Assembly: GCA_018816765.1 (NCBI GenBank)
Contig: JAHIUX010000060.1
Location: 1-44,981, forward strand
Length of the DNA: 44,981 nt
From: Bacteroidota bacterium
GTDB taxonomy: Bacteria; Bacteroidota; Bacteroidia; Bacteroidales; F082
Reading direction: 5' to 3'
The position numbers were made by a program, and so were the translations under genes. Positions 9,069-17,611 of this stretch are shown here, in pieces. The stretch's first letter is position 1. Every line of letters begins with the position of its first letter. The notes under the pieces are model-generated. The model did no database searches. It was not told the DNA's origin and saw only the letters and a list, made by a program, of their open reading frames with translations.

Positions 9069-9326
9069 GAATGTCCGTAATTGTAAACTGATCGAACTGA
9101 TGCCGTAGCTGTTGGCACAGAGTGGCTTACGTAAAATGCCACCACCTTGTTCACCGATTTCGGTCAGTCATGCTTTCCCTTGATTTTACAATATTTATTG
9201 TATATGAAACAATATCAGTCAGATATAAATTTTGGCATGACTATTGAAACTATTAGTTCGGTTTTAACAATTCACAGTCAGAAGAGCTTACTACTTATTG
9301 ATTGTAAATTTGGTTTTGGTTGCTTT
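9069..9326. other. Gene-poor stretch between rimO and an orphan-looking terminator
   Basis: No convincing coding region was seen. The only open frame (9147-9353, 68 codons) has no recognisable domain and runs into the terminator stem. A near-consensus -7 element (ATATAAATTTTGG, near 9220) lies about 100 bases before the strong terminator at 9327. A short independent RNA is therefore possible, as is a long rimO 3' UTR. Confidence 0.4.
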
Positions 9327-9361
9327 TCAGGCCTGTCGGAACAACGGGCCTGATTTTTTTT
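9327..9361 (+). terminator. Strong rho-independent terminator
   Basis: TCAGGCCTGT (9327-9336) pairs with ACGGGCCTGA (9344-9353), including one T-G pair, around a 7-base loop, followed by eight T. It lies 259 bases after the rimO stop, much further than usual. It ends either the ftsY-rimO transcript or a small RNA. Confidence 0.85.
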
Positions 9362-9392
9362 GTGTATGTGACTGCCGTTGAACTGAGGATTG

Positions 9393-9400
9393 TACATTTG
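9393..9400 (+). promoter_or_regulatory. Putative -7 element (TACATTTG) for the MORN protein
   Basis: A perfect TAnnTTTG match sits 14 bases upstream of the ATG, which gives a very short leader. No convincing -33 element was seen. Confidence 0.45.
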
Positions 9401-9414
9401 TAAAAAACTGTCAG

Positions 9415-10161
9415 ATGCGATTTATACTTACTTTTTCTTTGCTGATGTTGATGGGCGTAATCACAATAAAAGCACAGCAAATAGCTGAATTACAAGCTGA
9501 TTCGGCAAGCAGGAATGGCTATTACAGCATGGCATACGGCAATATGACCATCGCTGGAAATTTTGTAGATGGAAAAAAAGAAGGCGCCTGGGCCATCTAC
9601 TTTTCGTCGGGACAAATCCATATCCTCGAACATTATACCGATAACAAACGCAATGGCATTTACCTGCAGATCGGGCGGAGCGGTAACATTATTGAACAGT
9701 CTGTCTATAAAAATGACACCTTAAATGGTGCCTTTATAAAATTTGGGTCGGCCGGGCGAGTAACTCTAGAGGAACATTATCTCATGGGTAACCTCGACGG
9801 CATCAGGAAAGTGTATTACGAAAGGGGGGCGTTGCAGGAGGAGTCGGTATACAAAAACGGAAATAGAAACGGATTGTCGCGCTGGTTTGACGATGGTGGC
9901 GTTGTTATCGCCGAATACAATTACACTGACGGGCTTTTTGATGGCATACAACGCACCTTGTATCCCGACGGAACTGTGAAATCGCAGCAAACCTTTTTCA
10001 GGAATTATCAGGATGGGCCTGCCCTGGAATACCATCCCAATGGAAAAGTGAAGACAGAAGGACTTTATGTGAAGGGAAAAAAAGAAGGCAAATGGCTGAG
10101 TTACGATGAAATGGGTAATTTGACACATACGGTCAAATACAAACACGGCATCGAAAAGTAG
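9415..10161 (+). CDS. Secreted MORN-variant repeat protein
   Basis: A 248-residue exported protein with a signal peptide (about 1-19, ending IKAQQ). At least seven MORN-2/YwqK-type repeats of about 23 residues follow, in the pattern G-x-x-x-x-Y-x-x-G-x-x-x-x. Examples are NRNGLSRWFDDGG, DGIQRTLYPDGT, DGPALEYHPNGK and EGKWLSYDEMG. These beta-hairpin repeats are common in Bacteroidota surface or periplasmic proteins and are sometimes annotated as YwqK-family antitoxin. No toxin gene is adjacent, so that label should not be read as function. It has its own -7 element and converges on the serine hydrolase gene. Confidence 0.8.
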   Translation: MRFILTFSLLMLMGVITIKAQQIAELQADSASRNGYYSMAYGNMTIAGNFVDGKKEGAWAIYFSSGQIHILEHYTDNKRNGIYLQIGRSGNIIEQSVYKNDTLNGAFIKFGSAGRVTLEEHYLMGNLDGIRKVYYERGALQEESVYKNGNRNGLSRWFDDGGVVIAEYNYTDGLFDGIQRTLYPDGTVKSQQTFFRNYQDGPALEYHPNGKVKTEGLYVKGKKEGKWLSYDEMGNLTHTVKYKHGIEK

Positions 10162-10176
10162 CACACTGCTGCCGCC

Positions 10177-11295
10177 TTATAGCGAAGCTGCCAAGGCTTC
10201 GAAAAACATTGGCCAATGCACCTTGTCAGTTGATTTTCCAAGCCTGACGATGATGAGCTTCTTTGCTGGATTGACATAAATAAACTGTCCGAGCACGCCT
10301 TTGGCAAAAAATGCCCCATTTCCCATCACCCGCCATTGGTAGGAGTAAGGGTAACCCTGCGAATCGCGCGAGTCGTTTCTGATGCTGAGGCTCTGATGAA
10401 CCCAGTCCTTGCTGATCAGTTGTTTTCCATCCCAGTTTCCCTGATGCAGGTAAAGCCGGCCAAAGCGAGCAAAATCGCGTGTGCGGGCATTGATGCAGCA
10501 AAATGATTTCACGGTTTTGTGTTTCTTGCTGTCGATACTCCAGCTGGCATCGTATTCCATTCCCAATGGCTGCCATAATTCTTCCTGCAGCAGGCTGGCC
10601 AGGTCTTTTTTCCATGCACGCTCAACAACCAGGGATAGCAACAAGGTGTTTACACTGATGTATTCATAAGCAAGGCCGGGCGCCTCTTTCATCTTCAGTT
10701 TCTTAAGGTAATGCTGCAGGTTGAGGCCGTAATAATACTTTGCCATATCAGCAAAAGGCGAGGTGTAGCCCTCGTTAAACCTGATTCCGGAGCGCATATC
10801 CAGCAAATGCTCAATACTCACCTTGTCGAAACCGCGCCCCCTGAATTCTGGCAGGTATTTGCCAATGGTGTCGTGTACACTTTCTATAATACCCCTGTCA
10901 ACAGCAATGCCAGCGAGGGCCGAAACAAAGGTCTTTGCCACGGAAAAAGAAGGGATAACAGACGATGCCGTGTAGTCATCGAAATAGGCTTCGGACAGAA
11001 TGGTGTCGTTGCGCACGACAATGAAAGCCAGGGTTTTGTGCTTGTCAAGAAAGGCATTTAAGTCAGCTGATCCATCAGCACCGGCGAACGAATCTGGCAA
11101 TGCAATTGTTGTGGTCTGCTGACTTTCAATAAACTGAAATCCGGGCTGCCCTTTTACCACTTCAAGCGCGGGAAATTTCTTATAGTCCTGCGCATCAGCG
11201 AAGTTGTAGTAGAAAAAGCGCCCGACATGACAGGAATAGGTCATTGCGGCAATGATTATCATCATGCTGAAAATGAACACTTTTCGAGAATACAT
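10177..11295 (-). CDS. Beta-lactamase-family serine hydrolase
   Basis: This 372-residue exported enzyme has the class C beta-lactamase/penicillin-binding fold (PF00144). An N-terminal hydrophobic segment (6-20) is followed by Cys22, a possible but imperfect lipoprotein site. The nucleophile motif SxxK is Ser118-Val-Ala-Lys121 (PSFSVAKTF). The second motif is YIS at 212-214 (with Asn216 two residues on) in place of the usual YxN. The third, KTG-like element is probably near AKGVLGQF. The GKYLPEF and HLLDMRSG stretches resemble 6-aminohexanoate-dimer hydrolase and esterase members more than true beta-lactamases. Resistance should not be assumed. It stands alone. Confidence 0.85.
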   Translation of the reverse strand: MYSRKVFIFSMMIIIAAMTYSCHVGRFFYYNFADAQDYKKFPALEVVKGQPGFQFIESQQTTTIALPDSFAGADGSADLNAFLDKHKTLAFIVVRNDTILSEAYFDDYTASSVIPSFSVAKTFVSALAGIAVDRGIIESVHDTIGKYLPEFRGRGFDKVSIEHLLDMRSGIRFNEGYTSPFADMAKYYYGLNLQHYLKKLKMKEAPGLAYEYISVNTLLLSLVVERAWKKDLASLLQEELWQPLGMEYDASWSIDSKKHKTVKSFCCINARTRDFARFGRLYLHQGNWDGKQLISKDWVHQSLSIRNDSRDSQGYPYSYQWRVMGNGAFFAKGVLGQFIYVNPAKKLIIVRLGKSTDKVHWPMFFEALAASL

Positions 11296-11390
11296 GGCTA
11301 TATGGTGTTGTAATTGATACGATCAGTAGGTGAAATTTGCTGAAGCAGTTCTGCTGCTAAATTAGTGATAAAACGTCCAAATAGCGCATT

Positions 11391-13613
11391 TCATCGGTCT
11401 TTTGTCTCCAGGTTTGTCATCAGGCTGGTGGGTGTAAAGGGCAGATCTGGGTACTTGAATAATGCGGTAGATCCTTCGGTGACATGCATCGAATACCCGT
11501 ACAAACTGTCGTATTCGGTGGTGTTTTCACCCATTGCTTCCAGTTGTTTCAGGTAGCTGTGAATTGATTTCGATTCAATGATGGTGACTTTGCCCATCTG
11601 GTGAATAACCGGACTGTGTTTGCGGCTGTGGTCATAGTCAAATTCGAGGATCCTCCGGCCGTGACGGGTTATTCCGATTGTTCTGAAAGTGAAGCTTTTG
11701 CCAACGCCGGGAAGGTTGATTACCGTTCTGTCCGTGGCCAGAAAAGGGTGTCTGTTTTGTTTCCTGATGGCCTCAACTTGCTGCGGCAACGAGGCTGCAT
11801 CCTGCATGAGCTGAAGGATATTGCCTTCAGTTTCGGAGTTGAATCTCCCGAATCTTTTCTCTTCTTTCAATTCCTGCAGCGCCCTGGCGTTGGTAGCAAA
11901 ATTGGCACTGTTTTCCTGGTATCCTTTTACACAAAATGTGTAATAGGGTAGTATCCCAAGGTCGTTCAGTACCTTGCGCAGTTTGGCAAGATGTCCGCGG
12001 CGCGAGGTGGCTGTTGTGAACACATGCTGGTTGGTGACCACCCAGCCGGCGCTTTGAAGCATATGAACGGCTTTTACAACTTCGGGTGTAACCTCCATTG
12101 CTGTTTCAACGTGCGTTTGAATGACAAACTGCCTGATGCCTGCTGATGCGGCTTTTGTCTTAAATTCTGTCAACAGGGCAATGAGTGCAGGGGTGATGCG
12201 TTGCGGAAGGTAAACAGGCAGCCTGGTTCCCAGCCTGACCCGTTGTATTTCGACGTATTGGGCATTGGGTTCACGTTGTTTATTGGCAGCCCTTTTGCGC
12301 AAGGCCATCTGGTAAACAGCATCCAGAATGATGCCCAGCGATTTGTCAGAGCTCATCAGCGCATCGCCACCGGTGATGAGGATGTCGCGCAGCTGGCTGT
12401 CGTTCTCAAAATAATCCATCAGTCTGTTTAACTTAACAGGCCAGTTTTCCTTTGGCAGCAGGGTTTCGAGGTTGAAGTTAAGCCTTCCGCTCTGGAAATC
12501 GTACATGCGCTGGCAACTTACGCATAAACCTGCGCAGGCCCGGCCGGCAGTATCAGGAATCATGATGGCTACACCGGGATACCGCCGGTGAATGTTATTT
12601 CCTTCCGGCAGCAGCCAACCTGCTGCATTGGGTTTGCCAGGTTGCACCTTGTCTTCCTTTTCCCAGGCGACAATATGGCCAAACTCCCTGATGAGCTGTT
12701 TGCTGTAAATGATGTAGTCCCTGATTGCCCGGTCACTTTTGTGGCATGCCGAAGTGTCGTCAATATTTAGCAGTGAGAGGTAGTAGGGATTTACAAAGAA
12801 GGGAATGCCGGCATCAAGTGCTTCATTCAACAAACCCATCGTTTCATCGCTTAGGCTGTTTGCCAGCATTTCATTCAAAAGTGTCGGATTTCTGATGGCA
12901 AATTTCAGGTGAAAATTACTGTCGTTCCACCAGGTGGTGGCAAGCGAATACTTTTCGTCATCACTCATACCAGGGTCGAAGACATAGCGCCTTGATGTTA
13001 ATTCGCCCCGATTGAGTTTCTGAATGATCAGGCGAAGTATCCGGGCCTTGTTCTTTGACCTGCAGTCAACAATATGCGGATCTGTTCCTGAAGGATGTTG
13101 GTCCATCCACCTGATGAGGGTTTCCTGCGATGGTGGATTCAGCTCAAGTGTGCCGTTTAACTGCCTGAAAAGCATGAGCATATCAATGAAGAAATCGACC
13201 AGCGCGCCCCCGGTGCCAAATTTAACAGCCAGCCAGAGGACCTTCACCGGATTTGTCTCGGTGAGTCCGCCGCGCAGGTTTTGGTCCTCAAACACCTTGC
13301 CCACATGGGTTACATAATCATACAAGCGAACCAGGGCGTAATCAGACCAGCTGAGCCTTTGATACTGGGCAATATCGGGCATTGCTGAGGTGGCCGCATT
13401 TTCCGCTTCCGGTTGTGTTTTAAAAAGTTCTAAAACAAAGTGTTGAATGTTAGTGGAGGCTTCCTCCAAAGTGGTGGACGAAACCAGCAACTGATGGATT
13501 CGGGGATTTTCTTCCAGTAAGGTCTGAAGGATTTTAGCGGCCTTGCTGCTTATGGCAACCTGATCGAGCCGCCTGATTGCTGATATGTTGTTGTTCATTT
13601 CCGGCATGATCAT
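11391..13613 (-). CDS. KamA-family radical SAM protein (lysine 2,3-aminomutase-like), long form
   Basis: At 740 residues it is much longer than classical lysine 2,3-aminomutase (about 415). The first 300 or so residues are an extension of unknown role. The radical SAM cluster motif is in GRACAGLCVSCQRMYDF (Cys near 359, 363 and 366), followed by ITGGDALMSS. The PLP-binding lysine motif appears as LPGVGKSF (family form PGGGGK) near residue 650. The enzyme could move an amino group by a radical mechanism, but the substrate cannot be read. It is transcribed away from P5C dehydrogenase. Alternative starts lie at Met3 and Met6. Confidence 0.82.
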   Translation of the reverse strand: MIMPEMNNNISAIRRLDQVAISSKAAKILQTLLEENPRIHQLLVSSTTLEEASTNIQHFVLELFKTQPEAENAATSAMPDIAQYQRLSWSDYALVRLYDYVTHVGKVFEDQNLRGGLTETNPVKVLWLAVKFGTGGALVDFFIDMLMLFRQLNGTLELNPPSQETLIRWMDQHPSGTDPHIVDCRSKNKARILRLIIQKLNRGELTSRRYVFDPGMSDDEKYSLATTWWNDSNFHLKFAIRNPTLLNEMLANSLSDETMGLLNEALDAGIPFFVNPYYLSLLNIDDTSACHKSDRAIRDYIIYSKQLIREFGHIVAWEKEDKVQPGKPNAAGWLLPEGNNIHRRYPGVAIMIPDTAGRACAGLCVSCQRMYDFQSGRLNFNLETLLPKENWPVKLNRLMDYFENDSQLRDILITGGDALMSSDKSLGIILDAVYQMALRKRAANKQREPNAQYVEIQRVRLGTRLPVYLPQRITPALIALLTEFKTKAASAGIRQFVIQTHVETAMEVTPEVVKAVHMLQSAGWVVTNQHVFTTATSRRGHLAKLRKVLNDLGILPYYTFCVKGYQENSANFATNARALQELKEEKRFGRFNSETEGNILQLMQDAASLPQQVEAIRKQNRHPFLATDRTVINLPGVGKSFTFRTIGITRHGRRILEFDYDHSRKHSPVIHQMGKVTIIESKSIHSYLKQLEAMGENTTEYDSLYGYSMHVTEGSTALFKYPDLPFTPTSLMTNLETKDR

Positions 13614-13709
13614 TCATGTTTTCACATGAGTTTTCGAATGACGGCAATTAATGCATGAATGCTTAAGTAAAAATCACCGTGAAATAGACTTCACTGAAGC
13701 CTGATTGTG

Positions 13710-13717
13710 CAAAGATA
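13710..13717 (-). promoter_or_regulatory. Putative -7 element (TATCTTTG) for the KamA-like gene
   Basis: The minus strand reads TATCTTTG, a perfect consensus match 97 bases upstream of the KamA-like start, inside the divergent intergenic region shared with pruA. Confidence 0.4.
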
Positions 13718-13869
13718 CCGAAAAAACAGCCACTTTTCACTGGATTTATATCGTCCCAAAGGGAACATTTCGGATAGTTGATTGTTAAAGATTAAAATAG
13801 GAGTAAAATAAAACTGGTTCAGCCAGATTCCTGTTTGTAAAATCAAATTAAAATTTAATATAAGATTGT

Positions 13870-15501
13870 ATGTACAGTGGATTTTATAAATTGCCTAAGG
13901 CCATCAATGAAACGGTGAAAACCTATGCACCAGGCAGTCCGGAGAGGGCTGAGGTTAAGGCCATGATCAATGAAATGCGCTCCGTTGAGATTGATATTCC
14001 GATGTATATTGGGAATTTGCGGGTTAAAACTGACAAGCGAATCAGTATACATCCTCCGCACGACATCAAGCATGTGTTGGGTTATTATTACGAAGGTGGT
14101 GCCGAGCATGTGAATATGGCCATCGACGCAGCGCTGAAAGCCCGTAAGTCTTGGCAATCCCTCGAATGGCAGGATCGTGCGGCAATCTTCCTGCGTGCTG
14201 CTGAACTGGTTTCGGGTCCTTACAGGGCAAAAATCAATGCGGCCACCATGCTGGGGCAATCGAAAACTGTGCATCAGGCCGAGATAGATGCGGCTTGTGA
14301 GTTTGCTGATTTTCTGCGGTTCAATGTCGAGTTTATGGGCGATATATACAGCCAACAGCCCATTTCTGACCACGGAGTGTGGAACCGTGTTGAGTACCGT
14401 CCGCTCGAAGGATTTATCTATGCGCTTACCCCTTTTAATTTTACTGCCATAGCGGCTAATCTGCCATCGGCACCGGCGCTCATGGGCAATGTTGTTGTCT
14501 GGAAACCCTCAAACACCCAGATCTATTCAGCAAACATCATCATGGAGATCTTCCGCGAAGCCGGCCTTCCGGATGGGGTAATAAACCTGGTGTTCGTTCC
14601 AGGCCCGGTGGGCGGAAAGATCATGTCAGCACATCCCGATTTTGTAGGGGTTCATTTCACCGGCTCTACCACGGTATTCAGTAAGATTTGGAAAGCCATC
14701 GGCGACAACATCGCGGTGCATAACACCTATCCGAAAATTGTGGGTGAAACGGGAGGAAAAGATTTTGTCGTTGCACATGAAACAGCCGACCCCAAGGCCC
14801 TTGCCACGGCTTTGGTGAGGGGCGCTTTTGAATACCAGGGACAAAAATGCTCAGCGGCTTCCCGTGCATATATTCCTGATAACCTGTGGGAAACAGTAAA
14901 GTCATATATGCTTGCAGATTTAAAAACCATCAAGGTAGGACCAGTGGAAGACTTCACGAACTTCATGGGCGCTGTCATTGATGAGGCTTCCTTCGATAAG
15001 CTGGTGATGTTTATCGACAATGCCAAAAACGACAAAGAAGCCACAGTGATTTCAGGAGGTAATTACGACAAGACACGCGGATATTTTATTGAACCAACGG
15101 TCATCCTCACCACCGACCCGCAATATATCACCATGCGCGAAGAACTTTTTGGACCTGTGTTGACGGTATATGTGTACGAGGCCGCAAAATGGGAAGAGAC
15201 ATTGCACCTGGTTGATGCAACCTCACCTTATGCCCTGACCGGTGCTGTTTTTGCCCGTGACAGGTTCGCCATTGAGCTGGCCAATGAAGTCCTGGTTAAT
15301 GCAGCCGGAAATTATTACATCAACGACAAGCCAACAGGTGCAGTTGTAGGGCAGCAGCCTTTTGGCGGTGGAAGGGCTTCGGGAACCAACGACAAATCCG
15401 GTTCATACCTGAATTTAATCCGCTGGGTTTCGGCGCGCACCATCAAGGAAAACCTGAATCCCCCGACCGACTATCGCTATCCGTTTTTGGCGGAAGCATA
15501 A
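13870..15501 (+). CDS. pruA: L-glutamate gamma-semialdehyde (1-pyrroline-5-carboxylate) dehydrogenase
   Basis: It oxidises glutamate semialdehyde/P5C to glutamate with NAD+, the second step of proline use and part of arginine and ornithine breakdown. The protein has 543 residues and resembles the stand-alone, mitochondrial ALDH4-like class. The general base is Glu293 (VGETGGKDF) and the nucleophile Cys327 (YQGQKCSAASR). Their 34-residue spacing fits the family. The C-terminal PTGAVVGQQPFGGGRASGTN stretch is typical of this class. No proline dehydrogenase gene is present nearby. A strong bidirectional terminator follows. Confidence 0.95.
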   Translation: MYSGFYKLPKAINETVKTYAPGSPERAEVKAMINEMRSVEIDIPMYIGNLRVKTDKRISIHPPHDIKHVLGYYYEGGAEHVNMAIDAALKARKSWQSLEWQDRAAIFLRAAELVSGPYRAKINAATMLGQSKTVHQAEIDAACEFADFLRFNVEFMGDIYSQQPISDHGVWNRVEYRPLEGFIYALTPFNFTAIAANLPSAPALMGNVVVWKPSNTQIYSANIIMEIFREAGLPDGVINLVFVPGPVGGKIMSAHPDFVGVHFTGSTTVFSKIWKAIGDNIAVHNTYPKIVGETGGKDFVVAHETADPKALATALVRGAFEYQGQKCSAASRAYIPDNLWETVKSYMLADLKTIKVGPVEDFTNFMGAVIDEASFDKLVMFIDNAKNDKEATVISGGNYDKTRGYFIEPTVILTTDPQYITMREELFGPVLTVYVYEAAKWEETLHLVDATSPYALTGAVFARDRFAIELANEVLVNAAGNYYINDKPTGAVVGQQPFGGGRASGTNDKSGSYLNLIRWVSARTIKENLNPPTDYRYPFLAEA

Positions 15502-15560
15502 ACCTGGCTTTGTGAAGGATGTTTTAAGATATCCGGATAAGTAGGCCGGATTAAAGCGCA

Positions 15561-15601
15561 AAAAGAGGCTGTCATCGTTGATTATGACAGCCTCTTTTTT
15601 T
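15561..15601. terminator. Bidirectional terminator between pruA and the small lipoprotein gene
   Basis: A 15-bp perfect stem, AAAAGAGGCTGTCAT (15561-15575) with ATGACAGCCTCTTTT (15584-15598), has an 8-base loop. A T-run lies on the plus side and A-rich sequence on the other. It serves both pruA and the minus-strand gene that ends at 15620. Confidence 0.9.
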
Positions 15602-15619
15602 TATTTCATCACAGATTGA

Positions 15620-15847
15620 TTATTTCTTCACTGGCTTGGTTCCCAGGATATGCCTTTGTTTGTTGTGAATGATGAATTTCTTCTTTACCGGTTCATTCTT
15701 TTTAGCTACCGGACTGTAACCAACCTTTACTGATCTGTTGCCTTTCGGAGTGATTGCACTGGTTCTGCCTGATCCACAGGAAACGGCGGTGGCGATAAAT
15801 GTTATGCTTACTAATCCGATGCAAATGGTTTTAACGAATGATTTCAT
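15620..15847 (-). CDS. Small putative lipoprotein
   Basis: A 75-residue protein whose first 23 residues form a lipoprotein signal (hydrophobic IGLVSITFIATAVS before a cysteine). After it comes a short, very basic tail rich in Lys and Arg (VAKKNEPVKKKF, KPVKK). I do not recognise a family. The signal sequence, the shared terminator just past its stop, and position in otherwise empty DNA support a real gene. It could be a surface or periplasmic basic peptide anchor; that is speculation. Confidence 0.55.
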   Translation of the reverse strand: MKSFVKTICIGLVSITFIATAVSCGSGRTSAITPKGNRSVKVGYSPVAKKNEPVKKKFIIHNKQRHILGTKPVKK

Positions 15848-16012
15848 GACAGCCGTTTGGTTTAGGGTGATTTGACGGCTTAAAATTAGTGTTTTTTTTA
15901 TAAGTGGGAAAAAAACTTGATTTTTTTATCAGCTCTTTTGTTTTTAACCCGGCCTTGTTCATAAATTCGGTATAATTCAGCCTGTCATTGGAAAATAGCA
16001 TGAATTTGTCTG

Positions 16013-16020
16013 TATCTTTG
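16013..16020 (+). promoter_or_regulatory. Promoter -7 element (TATCTTTG) of the B12 operon
   Basis: A perfect TAnnTTTG match with a possible -33 ATTG at 15987-15990 (22-base spacer). The expected start of transcription, near 16024-16027, falls just before the first base-paired stem of the riboswitch at 16028. That agreement supports both calls. Confidence 0.65.
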
Positions 16021-16027
16021 CAACTGA

Positions 16028-16202
16028 ATATGGTGTCCACAATCCTTGACCGGGAGGAGGACTGAAAAAGGGAATCGGGTGAAAATCCTGAACAGTTCCC
16101 GCTGCTGTAAGCTCTTTAAAAAGCTTTTGAAACTCTTTGGCCACTGTCTGTTCGCGGATGGGAAGGCTTTCAAAAGTGAGCGAGTCAGAAGACCTGCCAT
16201 AT
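16028..16202 (+). ncRNA. Cobalamin riboswitch aptamer
   Basis: The closing stem is ATATGG (16028-16033) with CCATAT (16197-16202). Inside are the hallmark conserved blocks: GGGAATCGGGTGAAAATCC (16070-16088), TTCCCGCTGCTGTAA (16096-16110, the B12-box region), CCACTG (16141-16146), GGGAAGGC (16160-16167) and AGTCAGAAGACCTGCC (16183-16198). This family senses adenosyl- or methylcobalamin and usually lowers expression of uptake or B12-independent genes when the vitamin is plentiful. The five genes downstream fit uptake. Confidence 0.95.
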
Positions 16203-16234
16203 CAGTTTTTTCCAAAGCTTTCGGGTAAAAGGCT

Positions 16235-16270
16235 TGTCGGTTTAAGTCATTTATGATTTCGACATTTTTT
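16235..16270 (+). terminator. Candidate expression-platform terminator of the riboswitch
   Basis: TGTCG (16235-16239) pairs with CGACA (16260-16264). Inside it AAGTCA (16244-16249) pairs with TGATTT (16254-16259), including a G-U pair, after a 4-base bulge. Six T follow (16265-16270), 50 bases before the first ATG. This suggests control at the level of transcription. I could not identify a clear antiterminator pairing. Confidence 0.5.
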
Positions 16271-16320
16271 CCTGATGGTTTTGAGGCAAATGCATTGTTT
16301 TACCTTAAAACTACACATTA

Positions 16321-17607
16321 ATGAAACATTTTTTACGGATTTGCACCCTCTCAGCCTTGCTTACGCTACAGGACGGGTTGCTGTACTCACAGCAGGAATT
16401 GGTATTTAAACAACTTATTGTTGCCTCCGGAGGCAATTTTTCTGACCCGGACGACTATGTTACGCTCAGTGCTCGTGATGCGGAAACGGGCGAACAGTTC
16501 GTGTTTGATACAATCTACACGCAGGCAGTTCAGGACGTGCTGGTCGACAATGCCAGGGCTTTTGTTGCCGCCACCGACTCTCTCGTGGTCTATGACCTCG
16601 ATACCTATCAGCGGATTGCGGCTATTGCCTGCCCGGGAATTAACCAGATGGTGGCCGGAGAGGACCTTTTATTTGTGTCGTTTCAATACCCTGAAACAGC
16701 AGGCTTCATCAGGGCATACAAAAAAAACAGCCTTGACCTGGTGCAGGTCTTCGATCAGGTGAGTGACGAAGCAGCAGGAATGTTGATTCATAACAATACA
16801 CTTTTTGCCGCTGTTCCCGGTGGCTGGATGAGCACAACGGGAAAAATTGCGATGATCGATCTGAGTGCTGTTTCATTCATTGAAGAAGTGGATTTAGGTT
16901 CTGCAGCAGTTGGAATTTTTGACCTGTACAACTACAATGACACAGTATACAGCGTAAACCGCACCCCCTGGGGAATGACCACTGCTTCGCTTACTGCTTT
17001 CGATCCCGACCACCGTGCATTTGTACACCACAGCTTCGAAGCTGTGTTTGGCAAAGGCGTAGCTGTTGATGGCAACAAGCTGTATGTCATGATGAACCAG
17101 GCAATCGGACTTGTTGATCTGGATAACCAGCAGATCATTGATGAAGCGCTTATTCCCGATCCCGGATCAGAAAACTTTACCTATTTCGTGGCTGCCGAAT
17201 TTGATGCCCTTAACCGGGAATTTTATACAACGGTCACGGATTACTTCTCTTTTGGCGAAGGGAGGAAGTTTTCCGAAACCGGTGAGCAACTCGGCTTATT
17301 TGACGCAGGCATTTCACCTGAAGCAATTGGCTTGGACGTCAGGGATATAACATCAGTCAGTTTGCCTGTTACAGAAGTAGGGCTTCAGGTTTATCCTAAT
17401 CCTGCCAGGGACTTTCTGTTTATTGGTGGCCAGCAAGAGGCACACCAGCACACGCTGTTCATTATGAATATGCAGGGAGTTGAGGTGTTGCGTTTACATA
17501 CTTCAGCTAAGTCGATCGATGTGTCCGGTCTCTGTGCAGGGCCCTATGTGATCCTGGTTTCCGAAGGTTCCGGTATTGGCAGAAAATGTGTGTTTATAAA
17601 ACAATAG
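16321..17607 (+). CDS. T9SS-exported beta-propeller protein of the B12 operon
   Basis: This 428-residue protein has a signal peptide (about 1-23) and YncE/DUF5074-like beta-propeller repeats from about 30 to 340. Typical blades end in forms such as DSLVVYDLDTYQRIA, GKIAMIDLSAV and QAIGLVDLDNQQI. A type A sorting domain (LQVYPNPA near residue 357, then GPYVILVSEG) follows. It is the first gene after the cobalamin riboswitch. Propellers of the BtuG type bind corrinoids at the surface of gut Bacteroides, so a cobalamin-capture role is reasonable but unproven. Unlike BtuG it would be exported by the type IX system. The next gene starts four bases later. Confidence 0.8.
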   Translation: MKHFLRICTLSALLTLQDGLLYSQQELVFKQLIVASGGNFSDPDDYVTLSARDAETGEQFVFDTIYTQAVQDVLVDNARAFVAATDSLVVYDLDTYQRIAAIACPGINQMVAGEDLLFVSFQYPETAGFIRAYKKNSLDLVQVFDQVSDEAAGMLIHNNTLFAAVPGGWMSTTGKIAMIDLSAVSFIEEVDLGSAAVGIFDLYNYNDTVYSVNRTPWGMTTASLTAFDPDHRAFVHHSFEAVFGKGVAVDGNKLYVMMNQAIGLVDLDNQQIIDEALIPDPGSENFTYFVAAEFDALNREFYTTVTDYFSFGEGRKFSETGEQLGLFDAGISPEAIGLDVRDITSVSLPVTEVGLQVYPNPARDFLFIGGQQEAHQHTLFIMNMQGVEVLRLHTSAKSIDVSGLCAGPYVILVSEGSGIGRKCVFIKQ

Positions 17608-17611
17608 CATA

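Noticed and set aside
9147-9353. Small protein of 68 codons after rimO
   Set aside because: No domain, no plausible composition, and its end lies in the terminator stem.
9415-10161. YwqK antitoxin of a toxin-antitoxin pair
   Set aside because: MORN-type repeats and a signal peptide are clear, but no toxin gene adjoins. The label comes from repeat similarity only.
10177-11295. Antibiotic-resistance beta-lactamase
   Set aside because: The SxxK motif is present, but the second motif is altered and other motifs look like esterase or amide hydrolase members.
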